IMG/VR virus record: IMGVR_UViG_3300046515_000081
Location: 1-39,340 of that record
DNA: 39,340 nucleotides
Strand: one strand, 5' to 3'
Source of the DNA: a virus
Positions 21,272-29,749 of the stretch are shown in pieces; position 1 is the stretch's first letter, and each line of letters starts with the position of its first letter. The notes under the pieces were generated by a model. The model made no database searches. It had not been told where the DNA came from and worked only from the letters and a program-made list of their open reading frames with translations. The translations under genes and the position numbers were made by a program.

Positions 21272-24200
21272 ATGTCCTTTCACTTCTCGTTCGAAAATCT
21301 CATCCGCGGTTCGAAGGGTGGCGGCAAGGGCAAGGGCGGCAGCTCTGGCAGTGACGCAAGCAACACGCTGCGCTCGAAGGCGCGCGCTCGCATTATCGAG
21401 GCAATCTCGGAAGGCCCCTGCGTCGGTCTCGTGAATTGGGATAAGTCCGTCTACTACGAAGAGACGCCGATCACGAACCCTGACGGCACGGTCAATTTCA
21501 AGAACGTCATTCTGCAGCAGCGTCTCGGCACGCCTGACCAGGAGCACCTGACGGGCTTTGCGACCGCCGAGATTCCGTATGATGTCAACGTCAAGGTCGG
21601 CTACAACACCGGACCTGTTCAGCGCACGGTCATCGAGCCGAACGCGACCGCTATCCGCGCGGTCGTCAATATTCCCTCGCTTGCGAGCCAGAACAAGAAG
21701 TCCGGCGCGATCGAGACGGCTAGCGTCTCCTACGCTTTCGAAGTGCGTGGCTACAACGGTGGTTGGCAGCGTGTAGTCACCGAAAACCTCGTCAACCAGA
21801 AGACCACGTCCGCAGTCCAGCGCGCGCATCGCATCGATCTTCCCGACGGCGGTGCTCCCTGGGATGTGCGCATGGTGCGCCTCACGCCGGACTCCGACAA
21901 CGAGCGCCTGCAGAACGACACGACCTGGGAAGGTTATGCTGTCCTCATCGAGGGCAAGTTCATCTATCCGCACACGGCGCTCGTAGCGACCGAAGTCAAC
22001 GCGGAAGACATGGGTAACTCGATCCCGGCGCGCAAATACCGCTTCCGCGGCCGCATCATTTCGGTTCCGTCGAACTATGATCCGATCGGGCGCATCTACG
22101 CCGGTATCTGGGATGGCACGTTCAAGCAGGCTTGGACCAACAATCCTGCCTGGATCTTCTACGATATCCTCATCAACGACCGCTACGGCCTCGGCGAGTT
22201 CATCAATCCCGAAACGGTCGACAAGTGGACGCTCTATCAGATCGCTCAGTATTGTGACCAGATGGTCAAGTCTGGCTTCAAGAACGCTGACACCGGCCAG
22301 GATATCTACGAGCCGCGCTTCACCTTCAACGGCGTCCTGCAGTCTCGCCAGGAGGCCTACAAGGCGCTCCAGCAAATCACGACGACCTGGCGCGGCATGT
22401 GCTACTGGTCGCTCGGCCAGGTCTTCGCTACCGCCGACATGCCGGCCGATCCGGTCAAGCTCGTCACGCCTGCCAACGTCATTGGTGGCGAGTTCAACTA
22501 TTCCGGCACGGCCAAGAAGGCGCGCAGCTCGGTTGTTCTGGTCAAGTTCAACAACAAGGACAATTTCTATCAGCCCGAGCCGGAGCCGGTCACGAGCGAT
22601 ACGGCGCTTGCTCGCTTCGGCTGGCGCGAAAAGACTGTCGATCTTCTCGGCGCGACTACGCGCGGCGAGGCGCATCGCTATGGCAAGTGGATCATCGACA
22701 CCGAAGAGAATGAAACCGAGACGGTCGAATACACGGCGTCCTGGGATCATGCCGATGTTCGGCCTGGCGACCTGATCGCAGTTGCGGATCCTCGCAAGGC
22801 GCAGATGCGTCTCGGCGGCCGCCTGGCATCGGCTGGCACGGACTACGTGACGCTCGACCAGCCGTTCGAACGGGCTGAAGGTGAGCTCTACAGCCTCATG
22901 ATTGCTATGCCCGACGGCACGCTACACAAGGCGCCTGTCGATACCTGGGCTGACGAAGTCCTGGATGGCGACGGTAACAGCCTCGGCTTCCTGCGCGCGA
23001 ACCTCGGCGAAGTGCTGCCGCAGCAGCCCGACGTCAATACGATGTGGCTTGGCACCGGCACGGATATCCAGCCGCGCCAGTATCGCGTCATTGCCATGTC
23101 GGAAGAGAAGAAGAACCAGTTCAAGATCACCGCTCTCTTCCACGATCCGAACAAGTTCGCGCGCGTGGAGGAGGGTATCTCCCTCGAGCCGATCACCTAC
23201 ACGCGTCCGAAGGGTCAGGTGGCGCCACCGACCGGCCTGAAGGTGCGCGAAGTCTCCTACGTCAACAATGGGCGTCAATACGCGCGGCTCACGCTGTCGT
23301 GGGAGGTGCTGAACGACTATACGGTTCGCGAATACGAGGTCGGCGCTCTGCATCCGACGAAGGGCTACATCAAGCTCGGCACAACCGAAAACAGCTATAT
23401 GGATCTCGATGATGCCGAGATCGGCCAATACACCTTCTACGTCTACGCGATCGGCTACTCGACGCAGCGCTCGGCGCCGGCGACGTTCGACTACGAGTAT
23501 GTCGGCTTCAATGGCCTGGCAGCGCCTTCCGTTACGGAGCTGAAGCTCGTCGATAACCCGAACGGGACCGAGTTCACCGGTCGCGACGTGATGATCTTCT
23601 GGAAGAATAACTTCCCGTCGTCCACGTCTATTCTGGCTGATGACGCTTCGCCGACCGACGAGCAGAGCCCGTTCTATGCCGGTAACACCATCAAGGTCTA
23701 CCACGCAGACAATGGCCAGCTACTGCGCCAGCAGCTCGTAACGGGCTCCGGCTTCACCTATAGCTACGAAATGAACAAGAACGACAGCACAGTTGCTGGT
23801 CTTGCTCATCCAACGCGCAAGCTGCGCTTCGAGGTTACGGTCTCGGCGACCTACAACAGAACGTCGGCTCAGGCGACTCTGACCGTGAACAACCCCGTTC
23901 CTGGTCTGGTGACGCTGCGCGCTTACGCCGACGGCAAGAACATTCTCCTGAATTGGGATAACCCCGCCGAGAGCGACTTCGCCGGCGTCAAGGTTTGGGT
24001 CGAAGAGAACAACACGTTCGATCCCGACGCCACCGTCCCGTTCTATATCGGCCGCAATGATGCCGTCATCTATCCCGCCAAGGAAGTGACGATCTATCAC
24101 GTTCGCATTGGCGCCTTCGACACGTTCGACCAGGACATGCTGATTAGCGCGCCGCTCCAGGTCCAGACCGGTCGCATTCTCGACAGCACGCCGCCGGTCG

Positions 24201-25594
24201 TTCCGACTGGCCTGGCGCTGGAATCGGCGATGGATGTTGGTCCTGACGGCACGCTGCGCGCGGTCGTTAAGGCAACGATCAACGCCAACACGGAAGATGA
24301 TCTTGGCGGCTACCAGTTTCAGATCAAGGAAGATGATGGCAACTACATCACCTTCCCATCGAGCGAACCCGACTACGAATGGACGGTCACGCCTGGTCGC
24401 ACCTATACGGTTCATGTTCGCGCGACCGATCGTTACAACAATCCGTCGGACTACTGCGCTCCGGTCTCGATCGCTGCTGCGGTTGACGATGTTGCTCCGT
24501 CGACCCCGCAAAACGTCGGCGCCGTTGGCCTCTTCCGTTCGAATTGGGTGGATTGGGATCTTGTGCCTGATGCAGACACAAGCTTCTACGAGGTCGAGAC
24601 CACCAAGAGCGGCCTGACGACGATCATGTCTTGCGCCGCGCCCGCCTTCATTCACTCGAACCTAGTCGTAGGCGAGGAGTGGATGTATCGCGTTCGCGCC
24701 GTCGATACCTCGGGCAATCGTTCCGACTGGTCCGAAGTGGCAATCGCAACTGTCGGCGCAATCAACCCTGGCGATCTTCCGCCTGACGCGATTATCTCCA
24801 GCTTCGCGCTGATCGACGAGGCATTCATCGAGAGTGCTCATATCGTCGAGATCGACGCCGCCAAGATCAAGGCAGGCACGGTCATCGCCGGTAACGTCAT
24901 CGTGGCGACCAGTGGCGGAAATATTCCGCTGGCTGACATTGGCGCTGCTGGAGATCCGGCTGACACGATCAATCATGGCGCAACGCAGATCGAGCCTGGC
25001 AAGATCAAGATCGCCTCTGGCGTGACGCTGGCTGACTGGCGCTATGGTCCCGATCAGACGACGATCAACGGCGGCTCGATTGCAGCAAACACCATTGCAG
25101 CCAACTCGCTATCGATCGGTATGCGCGGTATCTCGACGGACGGCCTGATCTTCGAACACAACAAGCCGGCGATCAACAACGTTTCCTGGACCGCCGGCAC
25201 GGTTCGCTACATCGGCGACGATGGCAATGTAGCAACGCGTGCGATCTCGGCCGGCAGTGCCGTGTGGAGCGGCGGCTATATGTATCTGATCTGGATCAAG
25301 GGTGCCAACGCCCTGACCGCCACGACAGATGGAGCCGTCGCGTTTGGTTCGAACGCGGTCATTCTGTCGATCTACGCAGGCGGCAAGGATCTGACGACCA
25401 ACTACGGTCGCACGGTCATCGATGGCGATCAGATCAAGACCGGCTCGATCCAGGCCTCGGCGATCTCCGTAACATCGCTGTCGTCCCTCACGGCCAATAT
25501 CGGCACGCTGACGGCTGGCAAGATGCAGTCCACTGATGGCCTGATGGTTGTCGATCTTGACCTTAAACGCATCCTGATTGCGGATTTAACATAG
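21272..25594 (+). CDS. Central tail tip / host specificity protein, lambda gpJ-like
   Basis: 1440 residues. The N-terminal half is the conserved hub: ARARIIEAISEGPCVGLVNWDKSVYYEETPI, DVRMVRLTPDSDNERLQNDTTWEGYAVLIEGKFIYPHTALV, and GTFKQAWTNNPAWIFYDILINDRYGLGEFI. From about residue 650 come at least three fibronectin-type III-like modules (starting near 650, 977 and 1075: APPTGLKV, VPTGLALE, APSTPQNV). The C-terminal 250 residues (from DEAFIESAHIVEIDAAKIKAGTVIAG) form a triple-helical stalk and a terminal domain likely to touch the receptor. A trimer of J ends the tail and decides host range. The gene starts 3 bases after I. Confidence 0.93.
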   Translation: MSFHFSFENLIRGSKGGGKGKGGSSGSDASNTLRSKARARIIEAISEGPCVGLVNWDKSVYYEETPITNPDGTVNFKNVILQQRLGTPDQEHLTGFATAEIPYDVNVKVGYNTGPVQRTVIEPNATAIRAVVNIPSLASQNKKSGAIETASVSYAFEVRGYNGGWQRVVTENLVNQKTTSAVQRAHRIDLPDGGAPWDVRMVRLTPDSDNERLQNDTTWEGYAVLIEGKFIYPHTALVATEVNAEDMGNSIPARKYRFRGRIISVPSNYDPIGRIYAGIWDGTFKQAWTNNPAWIFYDILINDRYGLGEFINPETVDKWTLYQIAQYCDQMVKSGFKNADTGQDIYEPRFTFNGVLQSRQEAYKALQQITTTWRGMCYWSLGQVFATADMPADPVKLVTPANVIGGEFNYSGTAKKARSSVVLVKFNNKDNFYQPEPEPVTSDTALARFGWREKTVDLLGATTRGEAHRYGKWIIDTEENETETVEYTASWDHADVRPGDLIAVADPRKAQMRLGGRLASAGTDYVTLDQPFERAEGELYSLMIAMPDGTLHKAPVDTWADEVLDGDGNSLGFLRANLGEVLPQQPDVNTMWLGTGTDIQPRQYRVIAMSEEKKNQFKITALFHDPNKFARVEEGISLEPITYTRPKGQVAPPTGLKVREVSYVNNGRQYARLTLSWEVLNDYTVREYEVGALHPTKGYIKLGTTENSYMDLDDAEIGQYTFYVYAIGYSTQRSAPATFDYEYVGFNGLAAPSVTELKLVDNPNGTEFTGRDVMIFWKNNFPSSTSILADDASPTDEQSPFYAGNTIKVYHADNGQLLRQQLVTGSGFTYSYEMNKNDSTVAGLAHPTRKLRFEVTVSATYNRTSAQATLTVNNPVPGLVTLRAYADGKNILLNWDNPAESDFAGVKVWVEENNTFDPDATVPFYIGRNDAVIYPAKEVTIYHVRIGAFDTFDQDMLISAPLQVQTGRILDSTPPVVPTGLALESAMDVGPDGTLRAVVKATINANTEDDLGGYQFQIKEDDGNYITFPSSEPDYEWTVTPGRTYTVHVRATDRYNNPSDYCAPVSIAAAVDDVAPSTPQNVGAVGLFRSNWVDWDLVPDADTSFYEVETTKSGLTTIMSCAAPAFIHSNLVVGEEWMYRVRAVDTSGNRSDWSEVAIATVGAINPGDLPPDAIISSFALIDEAFIESAHIVEIDAAKIKAGTVIAGNVIVATSGGNIPLADIGAAGDPADTINHGATQIEPGKIKIASGVTLADWRYGPDQTTINGGSIAANTIAANSLSIGMRGISTDGLIFEHNKPAINNVSWTAGTVRYIGDDGNVATRAISAGSAVWSGGYMYLIWIKGANALTATTDGAVAFGSNAVILSIYAGGKDLTTNYGRTVIDGDQIKTGSIQASAISVTSLSSLTANIGTLTAGKMQSTDGLMVVDLDLKRILIADLT

Positions 25595-25613
25595 TCAGTC
25601 AATATTGACTTAC
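25594..25613 (+). promoter_or_regulatory. 20-bp palindrome copy before the small tail protein cluster
   Basis: GTCAGTCAATATTGACTTAC, one base from the ideal palindrome. TACTTC (25611-25616) could be a -10 box, but no good -35 is seen. Confidence 0.6.
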
Positions 25614-25638
25614 TTCGGATAGAGGATAGAATTCGAGA

Positions 25639-26070
25639 ATGTCAAATCGCCTCGTTCTTGGCTCTTTCGATAACACGTATCTGCTCCGGGTCTCGCGACC
25701 CGGAGCGAACGTGCTCAACCCGAGCCTGCCGGTCGAGTCCCTGGCGTTCGACAGTCGCTGGACCAATATGTTTACGGTCGTCCAGAGCGGCAACATTCGC
25801 GGCATTATGGATAACGTCGATATGGTGGGCTGGATGTGGTATGCGGAGTTGGCTATCCCTGCCAGCTATTCCGGCCTGCCGCTGATCTTGCTTTCCGGAC
25901 GCCCGGAATACAGCGCCAATTACAAGGCTGCGACCGTTGTAGGCGATCTCTTTGGTGGCTACGATTCTTCCACCCGCGTTCTGACGATCAGCGGTAATAG
26001 CGCCTGGTGGCCGAATGCCTCGGATTATCTTCCCTGGGGCTACTTCTACTATCATCTGTTGCAGGTCTGA
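25639..26070 (+). CDS. Small tail protein, paralogue 1 of 3
   Basis: 143 residues from ATG 25639. It opens MSNRLVLGSFDNTYLLRVSRPGANVLNPSLPVESLAF, a module repeated in the next two proteins (NRVLFG...ISKPGVNVLTA; NRVLLN...VSRPGVNVLTA). The rest is beta-rich and aromatic (MVGWMWYAELAI, WWPNASDYLPWGYFYYHLLQV). No known domain is recognised with confidence. The cluster follows gpJ and shares its late position, so a role as tail tip decoration, fibre or receptor-binding head is likely but inferred. The stop overlaps the next start (TGATG). Confidence 0.75.
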   Translation: MSNRLVLGSFDNTYLLRVSRPGANVLNPSLPVESLAFDSRWTNMFTVVQSGNIRGIMDNVDMVGWMWYAELAIPASYSGLPLILLSGRPEYSANYKAATVVGDLFGGYDSSTRVLTISGNSAWWPNASDYLPWGYFYYHLLQV

Positions 26071-26474
26071 TGGCAAACCGTGTTCTCTTTGGCGCTCGCG
26101 GAGCCGAGCTGGGTCTGTGGATCTCCAAGCCTGGGGTGAATGTGCTGACGGCTGCCGACTCCGGCCTGCTGTTCAAGGCGAGTATGCGCGCCGCGCAGAT
26201 AATCCAGTATGGTCGTATCGCGCAGCCTGGTGGAGCATTTATCAACACGGCGGTTAATATTCCGAACCTCGGATATCGTCCGATCATCGAGCATGAAAGC
26301 GTCGGTTGGCCGGCTGTTGTCTTTCAGTGGGTGTCCGCAACTCAGATCGTCTTCATGCAGGCGCCAAACCTGCCTGACGGTTCGCTCGGCAATCCCTTCG
26401 GAAACGGCACGGTCGATGGCGCGCCGTCCCAGCGCTTTGTCTATTATCGCGTTTGGAGCCTGCCCTGTGAGTAA
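26070..26474 (+). CDS. Small tail protein, paralogue 2 of 3
   Basis: 134 residues from ATG 26070, overlapping the previous stop by one base. The opening MANRVLFGARGAELGLWISKPGVNVLTAADSGLLFKASMRAAQIIQYG aligns with both neighbours across about 40 residues, after which the sequence diverges (PGGAFINTAVNIPNLGYRP, FQWVSATQIVFMQAPNLPDGSLG). A conserved N-terminal anchor with variable beta-rich C-terminal part is what one expects of exchangeable binding modules on a common docking point. There is an eight-base overlap with paralogue 3. Confidence 0.75.
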   Translation: MANRVLFGARGAELGLWISKPGVNVLTAADSGLLFKASMRAAQIIQYGRIAQPGGAFINTAVNIPNLGYRPIIEHESVGWPAVVFQWVSATQIVFMQAPNLPDGSLGNPFGNGTVDGAPSQRFVYYRVWSLPCE

Positions 26475-26841
26475 TCGCGTTCTGCTTAATACCAGCGGTC
26501 TGAAGGTGTCACGTCCCGGTGTGAATGTCCTGACGGCTGGCAATGCCGATCTCAACTTTAATTCCGATTGGTCCGGCGTGAACCTGCTCATCAGCGGTCA
26601 GGTGAGGGTGGAGAACGGCGGAACGCAGATCATTTACTTCGGCAAGACCTTTGACCAGCCGCCTGTTTGCCGAATTCCTTATCTGCAGGATGGCTTTGGC
26701 TGGTGGTTTTATCTGACATTCGGCGCCGCCAACTTAAACCTCGCGAGCGTTGCGCAGATCTACACTAACCGCCTCGAATTTCGAAACACCAGTGGCAGCG
26801 GCTATTGGGCCGGCTACTTTATTTGGAACTACAGCGCATGA
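26467..26841 (+). CDS. Small tail protein, paralogue 3 of 3
   Basis: 124 residues from GTG 26467 (reads SNRVLLNTSGLKVSRPGVNVLTAGNADLNFNSDWSGVNLLISGQV). The frame is open upstream, but only within paralogue 2, and the N-terminal match to the other two fixes the start. Like them it ends in an aromatic beta-rich region (FGWWFYLTFGAANLNL, SGYWAGYFIWNYSA), and the aromatic last strand (YFYYHLLQV, FVYYRVWSLP, YFIWNYSA) is shared by all three. ATGA overlap with the next gene. Confidence 0.75.
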   Translation: MSNRVLLNTSGLKVSRPGVNVLTAGNADLNFNSDWSGVNLLISGQVRVENGGTQIIYFGKTFDQPPVCRIPYLQDGFGWWFYLTFGAANLNLASVAQIYTNRLEFRNTSGSGYWAGYFIWNYSA

Positions 26842-27254
26842 TTATCGAGCATAATTCCGAAGGTATGATTACCCACGTCGTCAACGATCCAATCCCCGCT
26901 GGATTGGTCGAGGTCATGGATGAGAATGGAGCGACCTACCTGAATTTTCCTCCCGTCAAGAAGGGTGACGAGACGGTCTTTGTCGAGTGCGATATCCAGT
27001 TCGACTATATCCGCGACGGCAAGATCACGCGCCGCCCGACGTTCGACCTACCGACCGAGCTTGACCTGAAGGTTGGCGAAACCAAGATCTTCCAGCTTCC
27101 GGCCGGAACCAAGGTTTATGTTGACGGCGAGCCTACGACGCTCGAAGATGGCGAGCTTGAGATCGGCGCAGAAATGCCGGCCGAATACCAGCTCTACATC
27201 ACCAATTTCCCCTATGTCGAAGTCTTCCTGAAGGTGACTGTCCATGAAGCTTAG
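26838..27254 (+). CDS. Hypothetical tail-associated protein
   Basis: 138 residues from ATG 26838, coupled by ATGA to the triplet. It opens MIIEHNSEGMITHVVNDPIPAGLVEVMDENGATYLNFPPVK, and the later part is regular beta (TELDLKVGETKIFQLPAGTKVYVDGEPTTLEDGELEIGAEM, a probable Ig-like or beta-sandwich unit). It is acidic overall. Position after the triplet suggests a tail or fibre component; the family is not recognised. It overlaps the next start by 11 bases. Confidence 0.65.
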   Translation: MIIEHNSEGMITHVVNDPIPAGLVEVMDENGATYLNFPPVKKGDETVFVECDIQFDYIRDGKITRRPTFDLPTELDLKVGETKIFQLPAGTKVYVDGEPTTLEDGELEIGAEMPAEYQLYITNFPYVEVFLKVTVHEA

Positions 27255-27627
27255 TCTGAAGAAGGATTTGACGCCGATCCGTGAGAAGTTTCTCGCGCAG
27301 ATCGACGCTGACGCGAACCGTGCGCTTGAGAGCTATCGCACGTCAGGAAACTACGCGGTCGCTGTCTACGCGCAAAAGCGCGCTGAACTGAGCGCATATG
27401 ATTCAGGTGAGAAGTCGGCCGAAGAGCTTGTCATGCTGTCGACCGAAGCGCTTGCGCTGAAGGAGCGCCCCGAAGTTATTCTCGATAGCTGGCGCGCAAA
27501 GGTCGCCGCGGAAGATGCAGCTCTTCCGAAGATCGAAGCCTATCGCCAGGTCGCCAAGCAGAAGGTGAGGGATGCTCAGACTCCGGCCGAGATCGAAGCG
27601 GTCGTTGCTGATCTGGTTTGGCCGTGA
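27244..27627 (+). CDS. Hypothetical helical protein, possible tail assembly factor
   Basis: 127 residues, almost entirely helical and rich in Ala, Lys and Glu (REKFLAQIDADANRALESYRT, AEELVMLSTEALALKERPEVILDSWRAKVAAEDA, YRQVAKQKVRDAQTPAEIEAVVADLVWP). Helical proteins at this place, last in a block of tail tip genes, are often assembly helpers, but there is no clear family match. It overlaps the upstream gene by 11 bases and is followed by a palindrome copy that begins the lysis block. Confidence 0.6.
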   Translation: MKLSLKKDLTPIREKFLAQIDADANRALESYRTSGNYAVAVYAQKRAELSAYDSGEKSAEELVMLSTEALALKERPEVILDSWRAKVAAEDAALPKIEAYRQVAKQKVRDAQTPAEIEAVVADLVWP

Positions 27628-27663
27628 TTTAGACTGGATTTGCGGATTCTCGTCTGGCATAAT

Positions 27664-27683
27664 ATCAGTAAAGATTGACTGAC
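27664..27683 (+). promoter_or_regulatory. 20-bp palindrome copy before the lysis cassette
   Basis: ATCAGTAAAGATTGACTGAC, preceded by CATAAT (27658-27663) as in copy 1. TTGCGG (27640-27645), 17 bases, TATCAG (27663-27668) is a possible weak promoter. Confidence 0.6.
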
Positions 27684-27704
27684 ACTTATCCCACGAGGCG
27701 CGAT

Positions 27705-28046
27705 ATGGCTACTCCAAAGGCAACGTTCGGCCTTTCCGACGCGCAAGCACGCGTCGGCTTCTTTCTATCGGTGATCGCCGCCGGCATGTTCTTTTGGAAC
27801 ATCGCTGCCTGGAAGAACACCAAGGACTTCAATGACGAGCAGCTCATCAAGGCTGACCAGAAGCAGTCCGAACAGGTCGATAAGCTGGTGGGCAGCGTGG
27901 ACAATCTCAAAGTCACCGTGACCGAGCTTGTGACCGAAATGAAGGTTGAGCGCGAGGTTCGCCAGAGGGCAGGGGACTTCGGTCCTTTCCCGCAACAGGT
28001 GAAGTCTGGCTCCAAGCTCACTCTCAATGATCTGGGGATCCACTAG
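27705..28046 (+). CDS. Membrane protein with coiled coil at head of lysis cassette
   Basis: 113 residues from ATG 27705, after a GAGG site (27694-27697); in-frame upstream codons overlap the palindrome and are unlikely to be used. There is one transmembrane helix at about 16-36 (RVGFFLSVIAAGMFFWNIAAW), followed by a coiled coil at about 38-95 (EQLIKADQKQSEQVDKLVGSVDNLKVTVTELVTEMKVE) and a short polar tail. It lies directly before a two-helix holin and shares its stop with the GTG start, so it may be a second holin, an antiholin or a membrane-tethered regulator of lysis. Topology alone cannot decide. Confidence 0.65.
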   Translation: MATPKATFGLSDAQARVGFFLSVIAAGMFFWNIAAWKNTKDFNDEQLIKADQKQSEQVDKLVGSVDNLKVTVTELVTEMKVEREVRQRAGDFGPFPQQVKSGSKLTLNDLGIH

Positions 28047-28288
28047 TGCGGCAGTATCTCGACGCGCATTTGCATCCCGATTGGGAGCTCATTCTGAAGA
28101 AGGCACGGTCGATCCGCTGGATGGCAGCCGCCTTCGTGTTCACCGTCCTCGAGGCGGTCTTTGCCTATTACGGCGCACCCTTCGGCATTCCGAAAGGGCT
28201 GTTCGCTGTTCTGTCCGGCATCACAACGGCTTTCGCCTTCTACTCCCGAATGAAGGCTCAAAAGGAATTCGAAAATGCCAATAAATAA
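28046..28288 (+). CDS. Holin
   Basis: 80 residues from GTG 28046, which overlaps the upstream TAG by one base. Two transmembrane helices are clear: about 24-43 (IRWMAAAFVFTVLEAVFAYYG) and 50-68 (KGLFAVLSGITTAFAFYSRM), with charged ends. The phrase 'P.G.FA.LSG..TA.AF..R...QK' is familiar from small holins of alphaproteobacterial phages (DUF7940-like by recollection). The gene overlaps the lysozyme start by 14 bases. It would form pores, or collapse the membrane potential, at the programmed time and so activate the signal-anchored endolysin. Confidence 0.8.
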   Translation: MRQYLDAHLHPDWELILKKARSIRWMAAAFVFTVLEAVFAYYGAPFGIPKGLFAVLSGITTAFAFYSRMKAQKEFENANK

Positions 28289-28925
28289 GCTTGTGCCATC
28301 CAAGCGCGCGGCCGCTGCGATCGCCGCCGCCATTGCGACCGCCAGTGCTGCTGGCTGGCACTCGACCAAGGATACCGATCCGGTCAAGCACGTCTACCCG
28401 CCGGCCGTCATCCTGGCGTCCGAACACCTGATCAAGACCTGGGAAGGTGTTGTGCTGAAGACGCACTACGATCCCTTCGCCAAGATCAACGATATCTGCT
28501 ACGGCAAGACGCGCATCAACGGAAAGCCAATTCCGGCTGGCATGACCGTGACGCTCCAGCAGTGCCAGGATTGGCTGCGCGAGGATCTCTTCGCCGGCTA
28601 TTACCAGCCGCTGACCAAGAAGATCACTGGCTACACGTCCTTTCCGATCGGCAACCAGGCATCTCAGCTCTCCGGCGGCTACAATTTCGGCGTCGGCGCC
28701 ATGTCTAAGTCCACCGCCGCCAGGCTGGCAACGGAAGCCTATCTCCTCTCGCTCAAGGGTGAGACCGCCAAGGCTACCGCCAAATATCTCGCATCCTGTG
28801 AAGCACAGCGCGCATTCGACAAGGCTGGTGGCCAGAAGGTCCGCGGTCTCGAGCTGCGCCGCGGCATGGGCGACAAGCAACGCATGGGCGAAGGTGAGGT
28901 CTGCGTCACCGGCCAGGTCAAGTAA
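28275..28925 (+). CDS. Endolysin, GH24-type lysozyme with signal-anchor N-terminus
   Basis: 216 residues from ATG 28275. The N-terminus has a weakly hydrophobic Ala/Ile segment at about 11-27 (RAAAAIAAAIATASAAGW), typical of signal-arrest-release lysozymes. The catalytic region reads TWEGVVLKTHYDPFAKINDICYGKTR: Glu57 and Asp66 are at the right spacing, but the Thr of the usual Glu-Asp-Thr triad is replaced by Asn72 or Asp73, with an apparent one-residue shift before ICYG. The phrase GNQASQLSGGYNFGVGAMSKST follows the family. It cleaves peptidoglycan after the holin triggers. Cys75, Cys105, Cys175 and Cys210 might take part in disulfide control. Confidence 0.88.
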   Translation: MPINKLVPSKRAAAAIAAAIATASAAGWHSTKDTDPVKHVYPPAVILASEHLIKTWEGVVLKTHYDPFAKINDICYGKTRINGKPIPAGMTVTLQQCQDWLREDLFAGYYQPLTKKITGYTSFPIGNQASQLSGGYNFGVGAMSKSTAARLATEAYLLSLKGETAKATAKYLASCEAQRAFDKAGGQKVRGLELRRGMGDKQRMGEGEVCVTGQVK

Positions 28926-28934
28926 GGAATAGAA

Positions 28935-29363
28935 ATGACGAAAGCGATTCAATCCGTAATTAGCGAAATCGCTCTTTCGCTAGTGTCCGATGGCAAGCCT
29001 GTCTTCGGTATCACTGAGCTCCAGGCCAGGCTCGATGGTGTTCCGGTCGAAGGCATCGAGGTCGATCCTGAAGATCTTCAGGATCTGCTCGGAGCCGAGC
29101 TCTTCGAGGCTAATGGCTATGACGAGCTTCCGGACGAGGTCCAGGCGCAGATGGTCCGCAACGCCTACGATCTCGGCGAGACGCGCGCCAACATTCTCCT
29201 CCAGGCTGCTCTGACACAGGTGACATCGGCTCTGCACATCACCGGCACGCTCGAAAAGGCCGACTTCGACTTCGCGCACCAGATTGCCAACGAGCAGCCA
29301 GGTCTCCTGTCGGATTGCCTGACGCAGCGCCGGACCATCCTCATGAAGAGGATCGAGGCATGA
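28935..29363 (+). CDS. Hypothetical protein in lysis cassette
   Basis: 142 residues, helical and acidic (SVISEIALSLVSDGKPVFGITELQARLDG, DPEDLQDLLGAELFEANGYDELPDEVQAQMVRNAYDLGE, ILLQAALTQVTSALHITGTLEKADFDFAHQIANEQPG). There is no signal peptide or membrane segment, so it is cytoplasmic. It starts 9 bases after the endolysin stop with AAGGA as ribosome site, and overlaps the Rz-like gene by ATGA. It is not recognised. Because the cassette is otherwise pure lysis, regulation of lysis timing or a moron role are possible, neither shown. Confidence 0.7.
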   Translation: MTKAIQSVISEIALSLVSDGKPVFGITELQARLDGVPVEGIEVDPEDLQDLLGAELFEANGYDELPDEVQAQMVRNAYDLGETRANILLQAALTQVTSALHITGTLEKADFDFAHQIANEQPGLLSDCLTQRRTILMKRIEA

Positions 29364-29749
29364 TTTCGCTGACAGCCATCAAGGCCAACGCCAAGCTCAT
29401 CGGTGCGGCGATCAGCGGTTTGGTCATCATAGGCCTGTTCGCTACGGTTTTGATCCAGCACGCCAACCTGAAGGCAGCCGAAACCGCGCTCACCTCCGAG
29501 AAGGACAAGCGCCTGGCCGCGGAGTTCGCACTGACCGACACGGTCAAGCGCCAGAACGCCCAGCTCGAAAACATCAAGATCCTCGAGGAGCAGCGCCAGG
29601 CAATCCCGGCTGCAGTCGAGCCCTTCTATCTGCGCCTCGATGCGCTCCAGACCAAGGATGAAACTACCGATGCGCAAAGCACTCTTGCTGACCGCCTTAA
29701 TGGTCTCAACGCTGACGCTAACCGGCTGCTTGAGCAATCGAGCCGCTGA
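29360..29749 (+). CDS. Inner-membrane spanin, Rz-like
   Basis: 129 residues from ATG 29360 (ATGA overlap). A single N-terminal membrane anchor lies at about 10-33 (KLIGAAISGLVIIGLFATVLIQ), followed by a long periplasmic coiled coil (NLKAAETALTSEKDKRLAAEFALTDTVKRQNAQLENIKILEEQRQAI), then a Leu/Asp-rich end. Topology, length and the overlapping lipoprotein gene identify an i-spanin. With the o-spanin it bridges the envelope and fuses the membranes after wall degradation. The last 92 bases are shared with the Rz1-like gene in another frame. Confidence 0.85.
   Translation: MISLTAIKANAKLIGAAISGLVIIGLFATVLIQHANLKAAETALTSEKDKRLAAEFALTDTVKRQNAQLENIKILEEQRQAIPAAVEPFYLRLDALQTKDETTDAQSTLADRLNGLNADANRLLEQSSR

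Noticed and set aside
20678-22750. Long minus-strand open frame (690 codons) and many other antisense frames
   Set aside because: They mirror strongly coding plus-strand genes (I and J) in GC-rich DNA, have no ribosome sites, and encode low-complexity Arg/Asp/Val-rich products without family features.
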